DNA of 64,000 bases from JAFDVL01 sp964631865 (GCA_964631865.1 CAZWAK010000022.1:4814-68813); one strand, 5' to 3'. Positions 23,421-32,145 are shown, numbered from the stretch's first letter. The notes: generated by a model not told the origin, from the sequence alone. Translations and numbers: made by a program.

Positions 23421-24126
23421 GCTATTCAAGGGCGGGCTACAGTTCGGCGTGGCCGTCGCGCCCTTCACTATTCCGGTCAAAGCGGAACCAATGGTCGAAG
23501 AAGTTGCGCCCGAAGAGACGACCGGACTGGTCGAAGCGCCGTCGCGCATCAACCTGGAAGAGATCGAACGACAAGCGCGCGAACTGCTCGCCACCGCACA
23601 AGCCCAAGCCGATGAATGGCTGACGCAGGCACAAGCGCGCGTCTCTCAAATTGAGAGCGAAGCGTACGAAAAAGGCGTGGTCGCCGCAGAGGCCAAAGTT
23701 GCGGAAGACGTCAACGCCGCGGTCGCCGACCTGCGCGAAAAGCTCACGCACACCGTGTCGGAACTGGAACCGCTCTACGCGCTGATTGCCGCGCGGGCCG
23801 AACGCGATTTGGTGAAGCTGGCGTTGGAGATCGCGCGCAAAGTCGTGCAGCGCGAAGTCACGAGCGATCCCGACATCGTGTTGACGCTTGCGCGGGTGGC
23901 GCTCGAACGATTGCATCCGCGTGCCGTCGCCAAAGTGTTGTTGCACCCGGACGATTTTGAATACGTCAATGCGCATCGCCACGCCTTGAGCCACGCCAGC
24001 ACGTTGGAACTCGTCGCTGACGCTTCCATCGGGCGCGGCGGCTGTTTGGTGCAAAGCGAACACGGCGACATGGACGCGCGCCTCGAACAACAATTCGCCA
24101 GCATCGAACGCGGCTTTTTTCAGTAA
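23410..24126 (+). CDS. fliH: Flagellar export ATPase regulator FliH
   Basis: A 238-residue protein between fliG and fliI. Residues 50-130 form an amphipathic helix/coiled coil (IERQARELLATAQAQADEWL, AQARVSQIESEAYEKGVVAA). The C-terminal FliH domain shows KLALEIARKVVQREVTSDPD, ARVALERLHPRAVAKVLLHP, DFEYVNAHR and SIGRGGCLVQSEHGDMDARL. FliH is the FliI partner that couples export to the C-ring. ATG 23410 overlaps fliG. Confidence 0.9.
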   Translation: MSARLFKGGLQFGVAVAPFTIPVKAEPMVEEVAPEETTGLVEAPSRINLEEIERQARELLATAQAQADEWLTQAQARVSQIESEAYEKGVVAAEAKVAEDVNAAVADLREKLTHTVSELEPLYALIAARAERDLVKLALEIARKVVQREVTSDPDIVLTLARVALERLHPRAVAKVLLHPDDFEYVNAHRHALSHASTLELVADASIGRGGCLVQSEHGDMDARLEQQFASIERGFFQ

Positions 24127-24133
24127 GCAAGAT

Positions 24134-24199
24134 GTAGCGCGATTTGGCAAATCGCGGGGCTTTATCGAAGAACATCCGCGATTTGCCAAATCGCCCTAC
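24134..24199. repeat. GCGATTTGSCAAATCGC palindrome, copies 3 and 4 (fliH-fliI spacer)
   Basis: Two copies, 24134-24157 and 24176-24199, each itself palindromic and lying as mirror images, so the whole stretch can also fold into one larger hairpin. Each copy has lost part of one arm end (GGGGC, CCCTAC). No GAGGAG follows here, unlike the other copies. Confidence 0.85.
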
Positions 24200-24224
24200 T
24201 ACATAAAATTTATCGGCAAGAGTT

Positions 24225-25601
24225 ATGGGCTGGATCAGGCAACACACCATCGAGCAATATACGCAAGCGGACACATCGTCGCTGCTCGCGCCGTATTTCA
24301 AGCGGCTCAGCACAATCAAGCCGATGACTTCGTCCGGCATCATTTCGCGCGCCGTTGGTTTGGTTATTGAATCGAACGGCCCGGCGGTCTCGGTCGGCGA
24401 TATGTGTTTGCTCAAAGGGCAGGAGGGCGAACCCGACGCGGAGTTGGAAGTGATCGGCTTTCGTGATGAAACCGTGTTGTTGATGCCGCTGGGACGCATG
24501 CCGCGTGTGCGCGCGGGCGACGCGGTGATTGCCGCTGGCACGTCGGCGAGCGTGCCCGTCGGCGAGCGATTCTTAGGTCGTGTGATTGACGCGATGGGCA
24601 GGCCATTGGACGCTCGCGGCCCGATTGAAGCCAAAGATCATTACCCGCTGCATCGTGATTCCACCAATCCACTGGCGCGTGCCAACATCAGCGAACCGCT
24701 CGGCACAGGCGTACGCGCAATTGACGGGTTGTTGACGGTCGGCATTGGGCAACGCATCGGCATCTTCGGCGGTTCCGGCGTCGGCAAATCTACGCTGCTC
24801 GGCATGATGGCGAAAAATACGGCGGCGGATTTGAACGTAATTGCATTGATTGGCGAACGTGGGCGCGAAGTGCGTGGCTTCATCGAACGCGAATTGGGCG
24901 AAGAAGGCATGAAGCGTTCGGTGCTCGTAGTTTCGACGTCGGACGACGCGCCGCTCGTGCGCATTCGTGCCGCGTTGGCCGCGACTGCATTGGCCGAGTA
25001 TTTCAAAGATCAAGGCGCGAGTGTGTTGTTGATTATGGATTCGGTGACGCGCTTTGCGATGGCGCAACGCGAGATCGGCTTGGCCGCGGGCGAACCGCCA
25101 TCATCGCGCGGCTACACGCCGTCGGTGTTTGCGTTGTTGCCGCGCTTGCTCGAACGCGCGGGCAATTTTGCGACGGGCGGTTCGATCACAGGTTTTTACA
25201 CCGTGCTGGTCGAAGGCGATGACATGAACGAACCGATTTCGGATGCCGTGCGCTCGATTTTGGACGGACACATTATGCTGGCGCGGTCGCTCGCCGCGCG
25301 CAATCATTATCCGTGCATAGACATTTTGCACAGCAATTCGCGGCTCTTTTCTGAAGTCACGACGAAAGAACATCGCGCGGCTGCCGGGTATGTGCGCGAG
25401 TTGTTGGCGGCGTACGAAAAGGCCGAAGACCTCATCAACATTGGCGCGTATCAACCGGGCAGCAATCGGCGCGTGGACGAAGCCGTTGCGCGCTACGAGC
25501 AAATGATCGGCTACTTGCGACAGGATCGCGAGGACGCGGTGGCGATTACGGATGCGATTGGGCACTTGCTGACGGTCGGCGCGCAGGGAGGTAGCAGATG
25601 A
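24225..25601 (+). CDS. fliI: Flagellum-specific export ATPase FliI
   Basis: A 458-residue ATPase of the F1-beta-like family. Walker A GGSGVGKSTL is near residue 182. Also seen are VIALIGERGREVRGFIEREL, the Walker B strand ASVLLIMDSVTRFAMAQREI, GYTPSVFALLPRLLERAG and the GSITGFYTVLVEGDDMNEPI segment. It powers the flagellar type III export gate with FliH and FliJ. It overlaps fliJ by four bases (ATGA). Confidence 0.96.
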   Translation: MGWIRQHTIEQYTQADTSSLLAPYFKRLSTIKPMTSSGIISRAVGLVIESNGPAVSVGDMCLLKGQEGEPDAELEVIGFRDETVLLMPLGRMPRVRAGDAVIAAGTSASVPVGERFLGRVIDAMGRPLDARGPIEAKDHYPLHRDSTNPLARANISEPLGTGVRAIDGLLTVGIGQRIGIFGGSGVGKSTLLGMMAKNTAADLNVIALIGERGREVRGFIERELGEEGMKRSVLVVSTSDDAPLVRIRAALAATALAEYFKDQGASVLLIMDSVTRFAMAQREIGLAAGEPPSSRGYTPSVFALLPRLLERAGNFATGGSITGFYTVLVEGDDMNEPISDAVRSILDGHIMLARSLAARNHYPCIDILHSNSRLFSEVTTKEHRAAAGYVRELLAAYEKAEDLINIGAYQPGSNRRVDEAVARYEQMIGYLRQDREDAVAITDAIGHLLTVGAQGGSR

Positions 25602-26056
25602 AACGCTTCAAGTTTTCTTTGCAAACACTCCACGATCTGCGCGAACAGGAACGCGAAGACGCTGAGCGCGCGCTGGCACAAGCCGCAGCGGAAGTCGCGG
25701 CTGCCGAAACTAAAATTGAAGAACTGCGCCGCGCGATTCAGCAGGCCGTCGCAGAGTACGCCGCGCAAATGCAAAGCAAAGAACTGAACCCGCGCGAGGC
25801 GTTGCTGCACACGGAATTTCTCGCGTCACTGGACAGACAATTGGCTGCCGCCCGCGCACATCACGCCGAATGCGAACGCTTTCGTGAGGCCAAATTACAA
25901 GACTTCATCAAAGCGTCCGCCGCCGCGGAAGCCACCACGAAATTGCGCGAACAATATTATGCGCGCTATGTCGCAGAACTGGCGCGCGAAGAACAAAACC
26001 TGATGGATGAACTGGCGACCATTGCCTCAGTGCGTCGCATGCGAGGGGCATCATGA
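25598..26056 (+). CDS. fliJ: Flagellar export protein FliJ
   Basis: A 152-residue, all-helical coiled-coil protein directly after fliI. It begins with the typical KRFKFSLQTLHDLREQERED. A second helix follows from about residue 70 to the end (LDRQLAAARAHHAECERFRE). FliJ sits in the centre of the FliI hexamer and contacts FlhA. Both ends overlap neighbours by four bases, so fliI, fliJ and fliK are translationally linked. Confidence 0.88.
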   Translation: MKRFKFSLQTLHDLREQEREDAERALAQAAAEVAAAETKIEELRRAIQQAVAEYAAQMQSKELNPREALLHTEFLASLDRQLAAARAHHAECERFREAKLQDFIKASAAAEATTKLREQYYARYVAELAREEQNLMDELATIASVRRMRGAS

Positions 26057-28119
26057 TGGCAATTCCAAACCTGGCAGATTGGTTCGCGCCCACAACAGCA
26101 CCTAGCCCGGAAGCAACCGCTGAAGCGGAAGCGATGGCGCAAAACGAATTCGCCGCCTTGCTCGCGGCCTCGTACACCGCACCGCCTGCGCCCGCCGCAC
26201 CAACAGTGGTCGTCGCCAATACGGCGGAAAGCTTGTCCAGGAGCGAAGCGGTGACGGCCACGACCGAGTTCGTTCTGCCGACTGTTTTGCGAACGCCCAT
26301 CGCAGCGCAACCAATCACGACGGGGTCGAAAACTACCGAAGCCACATTGACGCCAACGACGACAAAGTCGAACCCTGCCGAAGAGACGATGATGTCATTC
26401 ACGACGGCATCGAACGGCATCGGAGATACAGCGACGCCCATCACGACGGGGGCGAAAGTCGCGGAAGACGTGCCAAAGCCAATGACGACAGAGCGCAACG
26501 CTACTGAAGACAGGCACAATCCGTCATTCGGTCTCACGCCGGAGCGGCTGTCCCAGGAAACCAGCGCGCCGAACCGCACCGCTCAAACCGCAGGCGAGAC
26601 GCAACTGATGTTTTCCGCCGTGCAGACGGACGCGACAACGCTTCCAGCGACCGTTACGCAGACGGAAGCGATGCTCAGCCCGACGGTTGATGTGCGCATT
26701 CCTGCCCCAGCGGTTCTGCCTGCGAACGCAGCTTCAAATCCAGTCGTCGCGCCGCGCCACGTTGTCCAGTCAGGTCCTGTTCACATTGACCGCGCCGTTG
26801 CGTCCGAGCCGCTTCCGACTGGGGAGCGGAGGCCGCCAGTGACTCCAACCATTTCGCCGGGAACGCCCAACGTTTTGAAACTAGCCGTCGCCGCCGTGAA
26901 AACGCTGGTGACGGAAAGCCGCGCGGAACTTTCTCCGCCCGTTGTAGCAACATCTGTATCGAAGCCAAACGTCGCTGTGCAGGACGCGCCGATGGTGCTT
27001 GAACCTGATGCGATGGTTACGAGGCCGAGCGAGGGTTTCGTCAGTCGAGCAGAAGCCGTGCCCGCCGAAACGGCGCTGCCAGCCGTGCCGACGCTCATTC
27101 GTGCGGGCGCGGCCCCCGCCGAGATTCGGCGGCGTGATGGCAACGTTCCAACGACGAAACGGAGGGACACGATGTCAGCAGTCCGCCTGGAGATAAATCC
27201 GCCCGCCATTGTGATTGAACCGGTAGCCGCTCAATTTGAGTTGCGTCAATCGCCCAAGGCAGCAGCGGTTCCAGTGTCAACGGAATTGACTGAGGTTCGC
27301 GTCACAACAAAGTCTGTTCAGATCACATCCGAGCAGTCGCCAGAGCAAACATTGACGCCAGAATTCACGCCCCCTCCATCGCGCTCAGTGCAAGCGCAGA
27401 CTGGCACGCCAACACAATTCGTTCCGGCCCCGCCGACACCGATCCGTCAGCCTGAATTCACTCACATTGCCTCGCTGGCGTTGTCGCCGGAGCCAACCGC
27501 CGTTGCCGTCGCAACGTTCTTCCCGGTGGAAGAGTCCGGCGCAGCGACACCCATAGAAACAACGCCAGAGACAACGCTACAAACAACGCTGCAAACAACG
27601 CCACAGCCGTCTGTCCATCAAGCGGTCAGCGCGTCAACCTTCGCAGCAGTCACCACCGGAAGCGAAGCCGAACCGCTGGTGAAGCAAACGATTCCGCCCG
27701 TGCTCGAACTGGCACAACGATTGGATGCGCCTGCGACGCGCTCGCTGCGGCTGCAACTGAATCCGGCGGAATTGGGGCGCGTGGAGGTGGAAGTCACGCG
27801 CGATGCCGAGGGACAGATCAGTGCGGTGCTGAAGGTCGAGCAGGCGGAAACGGCGCGGACTTTGACGCACAGTCTCGGACAATTGCGCGAGAGTTTGGAG
27901 CGCGCCGGCGTGGTCGTCGAACAATTGCACGTGACTCACACGCCGCCGCTTCAGGCGCAAACCTCACAACAATTCGGCCAGCAATTCGGACAACAGTCTC
28001 AGCCTCAACACACGCCGCCAACTCATTTCACCAACGCCGATTCATTGCCCGCTGAGTCATCCAGCACGGAGGGCACGGCTTCGGCGGCAGACCAGAAACT
28101 CTTGAGCATGCTTGCTTGA
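26053..28119 (+). CDS. fliK: Flagellar hook-length control protein FliK
   Basis: A 688-residue protein. Residues 1-540 are Thr/Pro/Ala-rich and disordered, with imperfect internal repeats (segments such as ITTGSKTTEATLTPTTTKSN and ITTGAKVAEDVPKPMTTERN; later TTLQTTLQTTPQ). Residues 550-640 are the FliK C domain: LELAQRLDAPATRSLRLQLN, PAELGRVEVEVTRDAEGQIS and LRESLERAGVVVEQLHV. A Gln-rich tail with FGQQFGQQ follows. FliK is the exported ruler that stops hook growth by acting on FlhB. It is much longer than E. coli FliK (375 residues), which predicts a long hook if the ruler model holds. Confidence 0.88.
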   Translation: MMAIPNLADWFAPTTAPSPEATAEAEAMAQNEFAALLAASYTAPPAPAAPTVVVANTAESLSRSEAVTATTEFVLPTVLRTPIAAQPITTGSKTTEATLTPTTTKSNPAEETMMSFTTASNGIGDTATPITTGAKVAEDVPKPMTTERNATEDRHNPSFGLTPERLSQETSAPNRTAQTAGETQLMFSAVQTDATTLPATVTQTEAMLSPTVDVRIPAPAVLPANAASNPVVAPRHVVQSGPVHIDRAVASEPLPTGERRPPVTPTISPGTPNVLKLAVAAVKTLVTESRAELSPPVVATSVSKPNVAVQDAPMVLEPDAMVTRPSEGFVSRAEAVPAETALPAVPTLIRAGAAPAEIRRRDGNVPTTKRRDTMSAVRLEINPPAIVIEPVAAQFELRQSPKAAAVPVSTELTEVRVTTKSVQITSEQSPEQTLTPEFTPPPSRSVQAQTGTPTQFVPAPPTPIRQPEFTHIASLALSPEPTAVAVATFFPVEESGAATPIETTPETTLQTTLQTTPQPSVHQAVSASTFAAVTTGSEAEPLVKQTIPPVLELAQRLDAPATRSLRLQLNPAELGRVEVEVTRDAEGQISAVLKVEQAETARTLTHSLGQLRESLERAGVVVEQLHVTHTPPLQAQTSQQFGQQFGQQSQPQHTPPTHFTNADSLPAESSSTEGTASAADQKLLSMLA

Positions 28120-28143
28120 GCACCAATCTTCGCGGAGGACTTT

Positions 28144-28395
28144 ATGAACATCAGCAACATCCCGCCAAACGCGGCATCCGACACTTCCAGCACGACCAAA
28201 ACAACCGCCAGCAAGGTGGGCGCAGACCAGGAAATGTTTCTCAAACTGCTGGTCGCCCAGATGAAGAATCAAGACCCGTTAAATCCGACGGACAGTACGC
28301 AATACACGGCCCAACTCGCCCAATTCAGCTCGCTCGAACAACTCACGGGGATCAATGACAAGCTCGGTCAGTTAATTGACCTCAGCAAAAAATAA
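28144..28395 (+). CDS. flgD: Minimal flagellar hook-capping protein FlgD (N-terminal domain only)
   Basis: An 83-residue protein. The FlgD N domain is clear: VGADQEMFLKLLVAQMKNQD, PLNPTDSTQYTAQLAQFSSL, EQLTGINDKL. Most FlgD proteins have about 220 residues and add Tudor-like and FnIII-like domains; here the gene stops after the N-terminal region. No frameshifted remnant of the missing domains follows (the next bases are a palindromic repeat and flgE), so the short form seems genuine. GGAGGAC precedes ATG 28144. Confidence 0.85.
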   Translation: MNISNIPPNAASDTSSTTKTTASKVGADQEMFLKLLVAQMKNQDPLNPTDSTQYTAQLAQFSSLEQLTGINDKLGQLIDLSKK

Positions 28396-28406
28396 CAAAC
28401 ACAGGC

Positions 28407-28433
28407 GTCGCGCGATTTGCCAAATCGCGCGAC
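28407..28433. repeat. GCGATTTGSCAAATCGC palindrome, copy 5 (before flgE)
   Basis: GTCGCGCGATTTG-c-CAAATCGCGCGAC, perfect around one central base. It is followed by ATTTTCTGAGGAG, identical to the sequence after copy 1. The outer GTC/GAC ends differ from the GTA/TAC of copy 2 in a compensating way. Confidence 0.88.
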
Positions 28434-28454
28434 ATTTTCTGAGGAGTACAAATC

Positions 28455-29626
28455 ATGGCATTTTCATTTTCGACCGCTCTTTCGGGCTTAACGGCTGCGT
28501 CAGAGAAGATCAGCGTTTCGGGCAACAACATCGCCAATGCCAACACGGTGGGGTTCAAAAGCAGTTCGGTGAGCTTCGCCGATGTCTTCACGAATTCGTC
28601 CGGCATTCGTCTCAACGGGGCTGGCACGGCGTTGCAGTTCGGCAAAGGCGTACGCCTGGCGGCGACGCCGACGGACTTTTCGCAAGGCACATTAGACCTC
28701 ACGAATGCCGCCACCAATGCGGCGATTGAGGGCAATGGTTTTTTTGTGCTGGCCGATTCTTTAGGCTCTTTGTATTACTCCCGCGCGGGTGACTTCACGT
28801 TGGATCGTTCGGGCAATTTGGTCAGTCCCAGCGGACATTTTGTGCAAGGCTATCAGGCCGTGAACGGCATCATTCCTTCCGGGGCTTCGTTGACCACGCT
28901 CAATATTCCCATCGGCGAAACGCAGGCTCCGGTGATTACTTCCGAAGCGACATTTCGGATGAACCTGAACAGCAAAGACCCGGCCACTTCCGAGTTCCAC
29001 GCGCTGGTGAACATTTACGATTCCAAAGGCGCGGCGCACAAAATGGACTTGATCTTCACCAAGCAAGCCGATGGCTCGTACTTGATGCAAGCGCAAGTGG
29101 ATGGCACAGCCGCCAACACCAGCGTCAACGGCGGCGCGGCCAGTGCGGCTCCTGTGGCGGTGACGTTCGATTCCAATGGGTTGCTGGTCACGCCGGCTAC
29201 TTCCCTGGCGGTGATTCCGCCCGCCGCCGTGCTGAACGGCGCGACGTTGCCATCAGTGACGGTCAACCTCCGTCAGCCGGCCCCGCCCGTCGGCAGCGGC
29301 GCACCCAATATCACCAACTATGCTTCGCCTTCGAGCGTGGCTTCGACCGAACAGGACGGCTTCGCGTCGGGCGAACTCGTAGGCCTGGCGCAATCGCCCG
29401 ATCAGAACGGCGCGCTCTATGCCGTCTTCAGCAATGGACAACGTCGTTTGCTCGGTCAGATGGGCTTGGCCACATTCAATTCGCAAGCCAGTTTGCGCCG
29501 CCTGGGCAATAATTTGTATGGCGAAACGATTGCTTCGGGACAGCCTTCGATTGGCACGCCGGGCAGCGGTGGTCGCGGCACAATTGTCGGGGCGTCGTTG
29601 GAACAGAGCAACGTGGACATTGCGAC
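28455..29626 (+). CDS. flgE: Flagellar hook protein FlgE (3' end lost in assembly gap)
   Basis: About 390 residues are visible. N-terminal: FSTALSGLTAASEKISVSGN, NIANANTVGFKSSSVSFADV. Middle: GVRLAATPTDFSQGTLDLTN, AIEGNGFFVLADSLGSLYYS, RAGDFTLDRSGNLVSPSGHF and the hook domain up to YAVFSNGQRRLLGQMGLATF. It breaks off in ASLEQSNVDIAT, just before the C-terminal helix of about 35 residues. After the N run the sequence is a heptamer repeat rather than a FlgE tail, so the true end lies in the gap. FlgE forms the hook. Confidence 0.92.
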
Positions 29627-29726
29627 NNNNNNNNNNNNNNNNNNNNNNNNNNNNNNNNNNNNNNNNNNNNNNNNNNNNNNNNNNNNNNNNNNNNNNNNNN
29701 NNNNNNNNNNNNNNNNNNNNNNNNNN
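29627..29726. other. Assembly gap (100 N) at the end of flgE
   Basis: A run of exactly 100 N, a placeholder. The right edge is an inverted heptamer repeat, which probably broke the assembly. The missing DNA must hold the flgE 3' end and perhaps more repeat. Confidence 0.98.
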
Positions 29727-29780
29727 GTAGACGGTAGAAAACCGAAGGCTACCGTCTACTGTCTACTGTCTACCGTCTAC
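29727..29780. repeat. CTACTGT heptamer inverted repeat beside the gap
   Basis: Right arm: CTACCGT, CTACTGT, CTACTGT, CTACCGT, CTAC at 29749-29780. Left arm: GTAGACG, GTAGA at 29727-29738, complementary and running into the gap. No gene is seen from here to 29995 apart from the sigma-28 site. Confidence 0.85.
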
Positions 29781-29837
29781 TCTGGCGACCACATTACAAA
29801 CTGCTAGCAGTTTGATGACTCTTCCTTGTCAATCGTC

Positions 29838-29865
29838 TCAAGTTCACTCGCCCCGCTGCCGATAT
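29838..29865 (+). promoter_or_regulatory. Sigma-28 (FliA)-type promoter before second motA
   Basis: TCAAGTTC (29838-29845), 12 bases, GCCGATAT (29858-29865). One base off the perfect -10 box. Same spacer length as the sites before flgM and fliC. Start would be near 29873, about 120 bases before motA. Confidence 0.75.
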
Positions 29866-29995
29866 TGAAATCAGGCGTGAAGTGCGTCTGTGACAGTGCT
29901 GTCCCGTCCGACTTCTTCGTGCCTCAGCACAGGCTCCGTCACACAATTTCTTATGACCAGCGGCGCAAGGCTGTTGGCTGAACCAATCGAACTAC

Positions 29996-30856
29996 ATGTT
30001 TATTATCATCGGAATTGTCATTGTTTTGGGCTGCGTGATGGGTGGTTTCCTCATGATTAACGGGCCGTTGGGCGCGTTGATCCAGCCGTCGGAATATGTC
30101 GTCATCGGCGGCGCGGCCATTGGCTCTATGATCGCAGCCAACCCGCTCAAATTGCTCATGCAGATCACGAAAGCCCTACCCGTCGCGCTGAAAGGCTCGC
30201 CGTACAACAAGGCCACTTATTCCGAATTGCTGAAACTGCAATACGAGATTTACATCAACGCCAAAAAAGGCGGACTGCTTTCGATTGAAGAAGACGTCAA
30301 CAATCCAGCCGCGTCTTCGATCTTCTCGAAATATCCGAGCTTCCTGGCCAATCATCATGCGATGGAGTTTATGACCGACGCGCTCAAGATGATGGTCAAC
30401 GGCGCAGCGCAGCCGGAAGAAATCGAGATGTCTATGGAAACGGAACTCGAAACGCATCACGCCGAAAGCGCCATTGTGCCGGGCATCTTAACGCGCGTCT
30501 CAGATTCGATGCCGGCCTTGGGTATTGTCGCCGCCGTGCTCGGTATCGTCGTCACCATGCAACATTTGGACGGCCCGCCCGAAGAGTTGGGGCATCACAT
30601 TGGTGCGGCTCTGGTGGGCACATTTCTCGGCTTGTTGCTGTCTTACGGTATGTTGGGGCCGATTGCGGCCAATCTGGAAAACCTCGCGCACGACGAAGCC
30701 AAATATTACGCCTGCATCAAGACGGGGCTGATCGCCTTTGCCAACGGCGCTGCGCCGATGACCGCGATTGAATTTGCGCGCAAAGCCATCTTCAGCTTCG
30801 ACCGACCGGCCTCTGCTGAAATCGAACCCCAACTGAAAGAGATCAAACCGCGATGA
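29996..30856 (+). CDS. motA: Flagellar motor stator protein MotA (second pair)
   Basis: A 286-residue MotA of classical, proteobacterial length. Four transmembrane segments lie near residues 2-20, 30-50, 170-190 and 200-225. Marks: GGFLMINGPLGALIQPSEYV, VIGGAAIGSMIAANPLKLLM, AESAIVPGILTRVSDSMPAL, GIVAAVLGIVVTMQHLDGPP. It differs clearly from the first MotA (10791), so two stator types are encoded. It overlaps motB by four bases (ATGA). Confidence 0.93.
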   Translation: MFIIIGIVIVLGCVMGGFLMINGPLGALIQPSEYVVIGGAAIGSMIAANPLKLLMQITKALPVALKGSPYNKATYSELLKLQYEIYINAKKGGLLSIEEDVNNPAASSIFSKYPSFLANHHAMEFMTDALKMMVNGAAQPEEIEMSMETELETHHAESAIVPGILTRVSDSMPALGIVAAVLGIVVTMQHLDGPPEELGHHIGAALVGTFLGLLLSYGMLGPIAANLENLAHDEAKYYACIKTGLIAFANGAAPMTAIEFARKAIFSFDRPASAEIEPQLKEIKPR

Positions 30857-31881
30857 GCACTGCTGCCAAAGGAAAAAAAGACGAACCCGAAAAGAAACCG
30901 CGTCGCCGCATTAAGAAAATGGCGGGACATGGCGGCCATCACGGCGGTTCATGGAAAGTGGCTTATGCCGATTTCGTGACGGCAATGATGGCGCTGTTTT
31001 TGGTGCTGTGGTTGCTGTCACAGGCGGACACGAAACTGAAAGCGGCAGTGGCGAATTACTTCCGCTCGCCCGGCGTCTTTAACTCCACCGACGGCGGCGT
31101 GCTCAATGGCCCGAAAGCCGTGAGTGAGGACCCGTCCGCTGATTCGGCCTCCGAACAAAATATGTTTGATGCCATTGCCCAGCGGTTGAAAAAAAGCATT
31201 AGTGCCAACCCTGAACTGATGGCGTTCAAGGATCGCGTCAAGATTGAAGTTACGGACGAAGGCTTGCGCATTCAAATTGTTGACAAGGCAGACCGCGTGA
31301 CGTTCGCGTCGGGCAGTGCGCAGTTGAGTCCCGAAGCCAAACTCCTGCTGACGGAAATTGCGAAAGCCGCTTGTCAATTGCCCAACCCGATTGCGATTGG
31401 CGGACACACCGACAAGAATCTTTTCCCGGCCGGTTCCAGCTACACGAACTGGGAACTCTCTGCTGACCGCGCTAATGCCGCTCGCCGGGCGCTCGAAGCC
31501 GGGTGCGTCAAAGCCGAACAGATACGCCGCGTGATTGGCTACGCCGACACGGAACTGCTCTATCCGAATCAGCCCTTTGCCGCCGCGAACCGTCGCATCA
31601 ACATCACCGTCATGCGCCTGCACGAGCGACCGAAAACCGCCCGCAACGAGGAGACGAAGGTCGTCGAAGAACGAGCCGCAGGAAAAGCCCAGGAACCCAA
31701 AGTCACGGAAGAAGAAGCGTCGCCGAAGAAATCCGCGCGCCAGGAGTCGCGGGAAAAAGGAGCGGCGCACGACGCTGAAACCACCAAAGAAGAAGCGACC
31801 GCCGCGCCAGCGCCACACGGGAAGACGAAGGCCGCGCCCCCCTCGTCGTCATCTTCTTCCGACAAGCCTGCGCACAAATAG
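30853..31881 (+). CDS. motB: Flagellar motor stator protein MotB (second pair)
   Basis: A 342-residue protein. A basic N-terminus with HGGHHGGSW is followed by one transmembrane helix (WKVAYADFVTAMMALFLVLW), with the channel Asp in YADF. The OmpA domain shows RVTFASGSAQLSPEAKLLLT, IAIGGHTDKNLFPAGSSYTN, WELSADRANAARRALEAGCV. The last 80 residues are a Lys/Glu/Pro/Ser-rich tail of low complexity ending in a Ser run. AYADFVTAMMA is the common proton-type MotB form, though ion choice cannot be settled from this alone. Confidence 0.93.
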   Translation: MSTAAKGKKDEPEKKPRRRIKKMAGHGGHHGGSWKVAYADFVTAMMALFLVLWLLSQADTKLKAAVANYFRSPGVFNSTDGGVLNGPKAVSEDPSADSASEQNMFDAIAQRLKKSISANPELMAFKDRVKIEVTDEGLRIQIVDKADRVTFASGSAQLSPEAKLLLTEIAKAACQLPNPIAIGGHTDKNLFPAGSSYTNWELSADRANAARRALEAGCVKAEQIRRVIGYADTELLYPNQPFAAANRRINITVMRLHERPKTARNEETKVVEERAAGKAQEPKVTEEEASPKKSARQESREKGAAHDAETTKEEATAAPAPHGKTKAAPPSSSSSSDKPAHK

Positions 31882-31901
31882 TGCCCGGCGCAGCCGATCA
31901 A

Positions 31902-31946
31902 CGGCGTCTCTGCCCCAAGCTGGCCAGGCGAAGAGCAGGGACGCCG
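31902..31946. repeat. Inverted repeat after second motB
   Basis: CGGCGTCTCTG (31902-31912) pairs with CAGGGACGCCG (31936-31946), ten of eleven bases Watson-Crick and one G-T. It is 20 bases after motB and could end the motAB message. The rest of the 31882-32145 spacer has no recognised gene. Confidence 0.5.
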
Positions 31947-32145
31947 CTGAATTTTCCCCGTGACGAAATCCCGTGCCTGATTACCGGACTCCCGTCAGTG
32001 GGCGCGCTGGGGCAACGGAAGGTTTTTCAGCATCGCTTGAATAACTCCTTAGAAACTCAGGAGATTGGCGGTTGCCTCGGTCTTGTCCCCGCGCGGCACG
32101 CCAATCGCTTATGACTTCGATGGAGGTCTTTTATTTGGAGGTCTT

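Noticed and set aside
31893..31900. GCCGATCA after second motB as a sigma-28 promoter for fliL
   Set aside because: The -35 position reads CACAAATA, which does not fit, and the site overlaps a hairpin.
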